Of a DNA stretch of 64,000 nucleotides, positions 58,917 to 64,000 are shown in pieces (positions within the stretch are counted from its first letter, which is position 1; every line of letters starts with the position of its first letter). Origin of the DNA: Opitutaceae bacterium (lineage in GTDB: Bacteria; Verrucomicrobiota; Verrucomicrobiia; Opitutales; Opitutaceae); contig JAEUGW010000023.1 of NCBI GenBank assembly GCA_016795565.1, positions 1-64,000 of the forward strand, in the 5' to 3' direction. The position numbers and the translations under genes were made by a program. The notes below the pieces were generated by a model. That model saw only the letters and a list, made by a program, of their open reading frames with translations. It was not told the origin of the DNA and made no database searches.

Positions 58917-59840
58917 ATGCCCGACCTCGAGCAGCGCGACAACCCCTACAACGTCACCACGGCCAGCCGGATTTATTTCCTGCCGAACCTGATGACGGCG
59001 GGGAATCTTTTCTGCGGCTTCGTGGCTGTCATCAAGTGCATCCAGGCGCGGCTGCTGACCGACGCCGGCGAGTATGCGCGCGAATACGCGCTGCTGCATC
59101 CCGGCGGCGGCTCCACCGCGCTCGAGCTCTACACGCAGGCGGTCTGGTTCATCCTGCTCGCCGTCGTGTTCGACTCCCTGGACGGCCGCCTCGCCCGGTG
59201 GGGCGGGCGCACCTCGCTCTTCGGGGCGGAGTTCGATTCGCTCGCCGACGTGGTCTCCTTCGGCATGGCGCCGGCGCTGATGGCGTTCTTCCTCATCCTG
59301 GCGCCGCGCGAGGAATACCAGTGGTTCCGCGAGCTCGGCTGGTTCATCGCGTTCATCTACTTGCTCTGCGGCGCCGTGCGCCTGGCGCGGTTCAATGTCA
59401 TCACCAACCCCCTGCTCCATCGCGCGGAGGCGGAATCACACAAGGACTTCGTCGGGCTGCCCATCCCCGCCGCCGCCGGCATGGTGGCCTCGCTGGTGCT
59501 CCTGCTCGTCAACCTGGCCAAGACCGACCGCGAGTTGCGCCAGCTCACCGTCACGCTGCCGCTGCTCCTCCTCCTCGTGGCCTTCCTGATGGTCAGCACC
59601 ATCCGCTATCCCAGTTTCAAGCAGATCAATTGGGAGACCAAGACCCGCTTCCGCACCTTCGTGCTCGTGGTCATCATCGCCGCCTTGGTGGTCAAGATGC
59701 GCGAGGTCGCGCTCGTGTTCCTCTTTCTCGGCTACATCGCCTACGGCCTTTTCGCCCATTACCAGCGCGGCGTGCGGCATGCGCAGATGCGGGCTCTGCG
59801 CCGGAAGGTTGTGAAGATGAAGCAGGGAAGTTCTGAATAA
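58917..59840 (+). CDS. pssA: CDP-diacylglycerol-serine O-phosphatidyltransferase
   Basis: 307-aa integral membrane enzyme making phosphatidylserine, the precursor of phosphatidylethanolamine. The CDP-alcohol phosphotransferase motif FDSLDGRLARWGGRTSLFGAEFDSLADVVSFG (D-x2-D-G-x2-A-R-x8-G-x3-D-x3-D) is complete, about residues 84-115. Eight membrane segments; start PNLMTAGNLFCGFVAV. Directly downstream of the RelE-like gene. Confidence 0.92.
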   Translation: MPDLEQRDNPYNVTTASRIYFLPNLMTAGNLFCGFVAVIKCIQARLLTDAGEYAREYALLHPGGGSTALELYTQAVWFILLAVVFDSLDGRLARWGGRTSLFGAEFDSLADVVSFGMAPALMAFFLILAPREEYQWFRELGWFIAFIYLLCGAVRLARFNVITNPLLHRAEAESHKDFVGLPIPAAAGMVASLVLLLVNLAKTDRELRQLTVTLPLLLLLVAFLMVSTIRYPSFKQINWETKTRFRTFVLVVIIAALVVKMREVALVFLFLGYIAYGLFAHYQRGVRHAQMRALRRKVVKMKQGSSE

Positions 59841-60038
59841 CTTTCTCCTGTGAGCAACCCAGGGGTTATTCGCGCTTGTTCAGGACTGGTTCACAGGTTC
59901 GCCGGCGGCGGTTTTCACTCGGAAACGCCGGGGTTATCCGGATAAACCGCCCCCATAATAATACGGATACTTTTCATTATTGTATCTCTCTCCAATCACC
60001 CTTTGTTAGTTAAAACCACCCACCCCGATTTCCGCCCG
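59841..60038. other. A/T-rich leader region upstream of dnaN
   Basis: Contains TTATCCGGATAA (59934-59945), a palindrome with partial DnaA-box character, GGGGTTATTCGCG near 59863, and an unusually A/T-rich tract (59955-60012: CATAATAATACGGATAC, CATTATTGTATC). Likely the dnaN promoter; an origin role is possible but unproven. Confidence 0.4.
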
Positions 60039-61163
60039 ATGAAATTCAAGATCAACCGCGACCACTTCAGCAACGGCCTGGCCCAGGTCCTCAACGTCGT
60101 GGGCTCCAAGGCGGCCATGCCCATCCTGAGCAACGTGCTGATCGAGGCCGAGAAGGACCACATCTCGCTCACCACGACCAATCTCGACCTGGGCATCCGC
60201 TGCAAGATCAAGGCCGAGGTCAAGGAAGGCGGCACCGTCACCCTGCCCGTCAAGCGCCTGGCCACCATCGTGCGCGAGCTGCCGAACGTGGATGTCTCGT
60301 TCGATGCCAATGCTTCCCACCAGGTGAAGATTGCCTCCGGCGGCTCCAACTTCCGCATCATGGGCATCGGCGCCGAGGAGTTCCCCAAGCTGCCAACCTC
60401 CGGCGACGACAAGGCCTACACCCTCGAACAGGGCGAGCTCGCCACCATGCTGAGCAACGTCTCCTACGCCCAATCGACCGACGAGACCCGCTACATCCTC
60501 AACGGCGTCTATTTCAACTTCAAGGACGGCAAGCTGGCGCTCGTCGCCACCGACGGCCGCCGCCTCGCCATGGTCAGCAAGGAAATGACCGTGCCCGCCG
60601 CCAGCGCCGGCGCGATCATCCTGCCCGCCAAGACCGTGGCCGAGCTCCTCCGCCTGCTCGGCAAGGGCGAGAAGCTGAAGATCGCCTTCAACGAGCGGCA
60701 CGCCGCCTTCCAGATCGACACCGGCAAGGACGCGGGCGGCCTGACGGACAACATCTATCTCTTCTCCAAGGTCGTCGAGGGCAACTACCCGAACTACCAG
60801 CAGGTGATCCCCAAGGAGACCCACCAGCGCATCAAGCTGGAGCGCGAGCTGTTCCTGGAATGCGTGCATCGCGCCGCCCTCGTCACCTCCGAGAAATCCA
60901 ACTCCGTCAAGGTCAAGGTCACCGCCAACCTGCTGGAAATCACCGCGTCGTCCCCCGACTTCGGCGAGGCGCACGAGTCCATGGCGATTTCCTACAGCGG
61001 GCCGGACCTGCAGGTGGCGTTCAACCCCCAGTTTGTCATGGATCCGCTCCGCGCCCTGACCAAGGACGAGGTCTTCTTCGAGTTGAAGGACGAGGTCAGC
61101 CCCGGTGTCTTCAAGACGCTGGAGAGCTTCGTGTGCGTCATCATGCCCGTGCGGCTGAGCTGA
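60039..61163 (+). CDS. dnaN: DNA polymerase III beta subunit (sliding clamp)
   Basis: 374 aa, three repeated clamp domains. [38 protein letters not shown] is the typical start; [21 protein letters not shown] and the C-terminus VMPVRLS (MPMRL-like cleft element) are present. It encircles DNA and tethers polymerase. Start is the ATG at 60039. dnaA is not adjacent; the neighbour is pssA. The other origin-linked block rpmH-rnpA-yidD-yidC lies about 58 kb to the left in this window. Confidence 0.96.
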   Translation: MKFKINRDHFSNGLAQVLNVVGSKAAMPILSNVLIEAEKDHISLTTTNLDLGIRCKIKAEVKEGGTVTLPVKRLATIVRELPNVDVSFDANASHQVKIASGGSNFRIMGIGAEEFPKLPTSGDDKAYTLEQGELATMLSNVSYAQSTDETRYILNGVYFNFKDGKLALVATDGRRLAMVSKEMTVPAASAGAIILPAKTVAELLRLLGKGEKLKIAFNERHAAFQIDTGKDAGGLTDNIYLFSKVVEGNYPNYQQVIPKETHQRIKLERELFLECVHRAALVTSEKSNSVKVKVTANLLEITASSPDFGEAHESMAISYSGPDLQVAFNPQFVMDPLRALTKDEVFFELKDEVSPGVFKTLESFVCVIMPVRLS

Positions 61164-61197
61164 GCCCCGGGCGGGCCCGCCCGCCCCCACCCGGACC

Positions 61198-62082
61198 ATG
61201 CCGGAACCCATCCTCCTGTTTCTTTCCCCGGCCGCGGCGGTGTTCTTGCTGCTGTTCTACATCAACCTGCGCGTGGCCTCGCCGGTGCTGGCGATTCCGA
61301 TCCGCTGGCTGCGCTGGATCCTGTTTGCACTGTTCGCCGCACAGGCCAACGCGCAGCTCGGATGGATTGACCGGCCGTTCTGGACCGTGGCCGCCGCCGT
61401 GTTCCTGCTGTGGTTCCTGCTCGAGTCCGGTTTCAACTGGCTGAAAGTCAGCGCCATCAGCCTCAGCCCGATGCCGCTTTTTCCGCGCTATGTCGTGAAC
61501 ACCGGCGGGGATGAGTGGCCCACCCAGCCCCGGCTGCTCAAGGTCCGCGACTGGCTGCGCGACAACCGGTTCACCCCCGTGCAAGCCCTCAAGGCCGAGT
61601 TGGGCGGCGGGGTCTGGCTCCGCACCTCGGTGTATCAGAGCCACGACGACACGCTGCGGCTGCACGTGCTTTTTGTGCCCCAGGAAAACGGCGCCCTCAC
61701 GGTTTGCTTCAGCCTGGCCACGCAGACCGCCGCCGGTCGCCGCCACGTGACCGACAATCTCTACATTCCCTTCGGCGGTTTTTATCCCGAAAGCTGGCAC
61801 GTGGAGCGCCACCCCTGGTGCCGCCGCCTCGCCAAGCTGGTGGCCCGGCATCTCGCCCGCGTGCGCCAAACCGGGGAAACCGCGCGGGCTTGGACCATCC
61901 AACCGATCGACGACATCAACCAACAGCAGCAACAGATGGAAATCATCAACACCCAGCTGGGCTACCTGCTGCCACATGCCGAGCGCGAGGAATACGGCAA
62001 GATCACGCCGGAGGGCCGCTTCCGCATCTGGAAGGAGGCCTGGCTGCTGGATTATTTCGGCCTCGCCGGCCGGTATCAGTGA
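61198..62082 (+). CDS. Hypothetical membrane protein with large soluble domain
   Basis: 294 aa. Two or three N-terminal membrane segments (residues 5-25, 38-50, 60-78), then a soluble domain of about 210 residues, e.g. KLVARHLARVRQTGETARAWTIQPIDDINQQQQQMEIINTQLGYLLPH. No catalytic motif or recognised family. It follows dnaN by 34 bases and may be co-transcribed. A hairpin (AAAGGGC/GCCCTTT at 62160-62189) lies after it and may terminate the transcript. Confidence 0.7.
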   Translation: MPEPILLFLSPAAAVFLLLFYINLRVASPVLAIPIRWLRWILFALFAAQANAQLGWIDRPFWTVAAAVFLLWFLLESGFNWLKVSAISLSPMPLFPRYVVNTGGDEWPTQPRLLKVRDWLRDNRFTPVQALKAELGGGVWLRTSVYQSHDDTLRLHVLFVPQENGALTVCFSLATQTAAGRRHVTDNLYIPFGGFYPESWHVERHPWCRRLAKLVARHLARVRQTGETARAWTIQPIDDINQQQQQMEIINTQLGYLLPHAEREEYGKITPEGRFRIWKEAWLLDYFGLAGRYQ

Positions 62083-62159
62083 CCTGGCCTTGGGGTGGAA
62101 CGCGACCTCCGGGCGCGTTTTCCGGCAGTCAAACCCCGGTGAAATCCCGCCGGGAATCA

Positions 62160-62189
62160 AAAAGGGCTCGTATCACCGCCCTTTCCGGC
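62160..62189 (+). terminator. Candidate terminator after the dnaN operon
   Basis: AAAAAGGGC and GCCCTTT arms around TCGTATCACC; T tract short. Ends just before the gene at 62203. Confidence 0.4.
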
Positions 62190-62202
62190 TAACCCGTAAG
62201 CC

Positions 62203-62505
62203 ATGCCACTGTTCGCCGTCACCGCTTGGGAGAAGATTCAGACGATGCCCCCGGCCATCTGGCTGAAGATCGGCATCGCGATCGGGGCCTTTGTCCTGAC
62301 GATTTTTCTTTTCCGCCGCGTGATGAAGATGAACAAAATCATCGCCAGCATCGTGGTCTTCGTGGTCGGCACCGTCGTGTTTTTTTCCTGGGTCTACAAC
62401 CGCAACGAGCCGAAGTTCATGACCCCGATCGTGGAGCGCATCGCCCCCTTCTTCCCGAGCGCCGGAGCCTACACCGCCAAGCAGGGCACGCAACCCAAGC
62501 CCTGA
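62203..62505 (+). CDS. Small hypothetical membrane protein
   Basis: 100 aa, two membrane segments (about 20-36 and 46-62: IWLKIGIAIGAFVLTIFLF and IIASIVVFVVGTVVFFSWVY) joined by the basic loop RRVMKMNK. C-terminal tail of about 35 residues probably periplasmic. Not recognised; it lies between the dnaN operon and gnd. Confidence 0.65.
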   Translation: MPLFAVTAWEKIQTMPPAIWLKIGIAIGAFVLTIFLFRRVMKMNKIIASIVVFVVGTVVFFSWVYNRNEPKFMTPIVERIAPFFPSAGAYTAKQGTQPKP

Positions 62506-62661
62506 TAGTCAACAGGCTGGGTTATTATACGCTTCGCCCTTTTTCGCCGGGGTTCCGGGGCGTTTGGATCGGCCGCAGAGGTAAGCGGCAATATTACACG
62601 TTTCGCGGCTAAAAACAGGTTGGTCTTTGGCCTCCGGGCGGCTAGGTCTGGAGCCACACCC

Positions 62662-64000
62662 ATGGCCAAAACGCACTCTGACATCGGACTCATCGGCCTC
62701 GCCGTGATGGGTCAGAATCTCGCCCTCAACATCGCCGACCACGGCTTCCGGATTTCGGTCTACAACCGCACCACCGAGAAGACCGACAAGTTCGTCGCCG
62801 AAAACCCGCACACCCCGGGCGGCCTCGTCGCCACCAAGACCCTCCAGGAATTCGCGGCCTCCCTGGCGAAGCCGCGCAAGGCCATCATCCTCGTCCAAGC
62901 CGGCAAGCCGACCGACGCCGTGATCGACGGCCTCGCCGCCGTCTTCGAGCCGGGCGACATCATCATCGACGGCGGCAACGCGCTCTGGACCGACACCATC
63001 CGCCGCGAGAAGGCACTCCGCGAAAAAGGCCTGCGTTTCATCGGCTCCGGCGTGTCCGGCGGCGAGGAAGGCGCGCGCTTCGGCCCGTCCCTCATGCCCG
63101 GCGGCGAGTTCGCCGCGTGGCAGGAATTAAAGCCCATCTGGGAGGCCGTCGCCGCCAAGGTTGACGCCAAGACCGGCAAGCCCATCCCCGGCGCCGCGCC
63201 CGGCAAGCCCGTGACCGGCGGCGTGCCCTGCACGACCTACATCGGCGAGAACGGCGCGGGCCATTACGTGAAGATGGTCCACAACGGCATCGAGTATGGC
63301 GACATGCAGATGATCTGCGAGGCCTACGCCCTCATGTCCGGCCTGCTCGGCCTCAAGCCCGCCGAGATGGGCGCGATCTTCTCCGAGTGGAACACTGGCG
63401 CGCTCGACAGCTTCCTCATCGAGATCACCGCCGACATCCTCAAGCAGAACGACCCGGCCTCGAAAAAGAAGAAACCCTTCGTCGACGTCGTCCTTGATAC
63501 CGCCGGCCAGAAGGGCACGGGCAAGTGGACCTCGACCAACGCCCTCGACATGGGCGTGCCCGCCCCGACCATCGCCGAGGCGGTGTTCGCCCGCTGCATC
63601 TCCGCCATCAAGGACGAGCGCGTCGCCGCGGCCAAGATACTCAAGGGCCCGGGCAAGAAATACCGCGGCGCAAAGAAAGCCCTCATCCAAGCCATCCACG
63701 ACGCGCTCTACTGCTCGAAGATTTGCTCCTACGCGCAGGGCTTCCAGCTCATGCGCACCGCCCAGCAGGAATACGGCTGGAAGCTCAACTTCGGCGAGAT
63801 CGCCCAGATTTTCCGCGGCGGCTGCATCATCCGCGCCGCCTTCCTGCAGAAGATCACCGAGGCCTATGCGCGGAAACCCGACCTCGCGAACCTGCTCCTT
63901 GACCCGTATTTCAACAGGACGGTGAAGAAGGCGCAGGCCAACTGGCGCAAGGTCGTGTCCCTCGCCGCCGAGTGCGGCGTGCCGGCCCCGACCTTCTTCT
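62662..64000 (+). CDS. gnd: 6-phosphogluconate dehydrogenase, decarboxylating (partial, runs off the window)
   Basis: 446 codons are visible of an expected 480-500; the 3' end is outside the window. NADP-binding [17 protein letters not shown] (usually GLAVMGxN), catalytic Lys/Glu regions [23 protein letters not shown] and [17 protein letters not shown], and [14 protein letters not shown] all fit Gnd of the pentose phosphate pathway, which oxidises 6-phosphogluconate to ribulose 5-phosphate with CO2 release. An insertion of about 20 residues ([17 protein letters not shown]) precedes [13 protein letters not shown] compared with the usual family sequence. Start is the ATG at 62662. Confidence 0.93.
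   Translation, partial: MAKTHSDIGLIGLAVMGQNLALNIADHGFRISVYNRTTEKTDKFVAENPHTPGGLVATKTLQEFAASLAKPRKAIILVQAGKPTDAVIDGLAAVFEPGDIIIDGGNALWTDTIRREKALREKGLRFIGSGVSGGEEGARFGPSLMPGGEFAAWQELKPIWEAVAAKVDAKTGKPIPGAAPGKPVTGGVPCTTYIGENGAGHYVKMVHNGIEYGDMQMICEAYALMSGLLGLKPAEMGAIFSEWNTGALDSFLIEITADILKQNDPASKKKKPFVDVVLDTAGQKGTGKWTSTNALDMGVPAPTIAEAVFARCISAIKDERVAAAKILKGPGKKYRGAKKALIQAIHDALYCSKICSYAQGFQLMRTAQQEYGWKLNFGEIAQIFRGGCIIRAAFLQKITEAYARKPDLANLLLDPYFNRTVKKAQANWRKVVSLAAECGVPAPTFF

Overview
The window looks like chromosomal DNA of a high-GC, Gram-negative-type bacterium. The gene content and protein style (long-form HisG, DGPF protein beside a long ECF sigma factor, CHASE2 cyclase, multiheme cytochromes, very strong G/C preference at third codon positions) suggest Verrucomicrobiota, probably Opitutaceae-like. 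This is inference: there is no rRNA or tRNA gene here to confirm it.

Layout. 0.1-4 kb: a hypothetical gene with a suspected double frameshift, then rpmH-rnpA-yidD-yidC (ribosome, RNase P and membrane insertion). 4.4-6 kb: a class V aminotransferase. 6.3-12.1 kb: an ArsR regulator divergent from a tight operon of DUF2892 protein, RND adaptor, RND pump and two rhodaneses, which looks like a reactive-sulfur or toxic-compound response unit. 12.3-18.2 kb: a complete type II-C CRISPR-Cas locus (tracrRNA on the minus strand, compact Cas9 of 1074 aa, Cas1, Cas2 and an array of 19 identical repeats and 18 spacers). 18.4-27.7 kb: a PuuD-type urate oxidase, PrmB, a membrane protein with a zinc ribbon, a TPR protein, a DUF805/SRPBCC fusion, and an envelope cluster (PAP2 phosphatase, LTA-synthase-like sulfatase, MFS transporter). 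27.8-35.6 kb: a full histidine operon, hisGDCBHAF-hisIE, preceded by a leader peptide with five consecutive His codons and an attenuator. 35.7-44.3 kb: an electron-transfer cluster (decaheme cytochrome, cytochrome-b-like membrane protein, cyclic-nucleotide-binding/ferredoxin protein, tetraheme cytochrome, membrane-anchored NAD(P)H/[2Fe-2S] reductase, monoheme DUF3365 protein, YceI). 44.6-64 kb: housekeeping and regulatory genes (Mpo1-like, glycyl-tRNA synthetase, DGPF protein with ECF sigma factor, SYLF protein, CHASE2 adenylate cyclase with SH3 and M48 protease, cupin, AmpG-like MFS, threonine dehydratase, EF-hand protein, RelE-like protein, pssA, dnaN, gnd running off the end).

A second layer is a dense set of short dispersed palindromic repeats of at least eight families. 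They fill most intergenic gaps, including most junctions of the his operon. Two sit in frame inside the RND pump gene, one forms the N-terminus of YidD, one abuts the CRISPR array, and one lies against the 5' end of the threonine dehydratase gene.

The items most worth following up are the II-C CRISPR locus with its fully readable tracrRNA, the His attenuator, the cyclic-nucleotide-linked multiheme electron-transfer cluster, and the repeats that have become part of genes. All functional statements rest on reading motifs by eye; no database search was possible.
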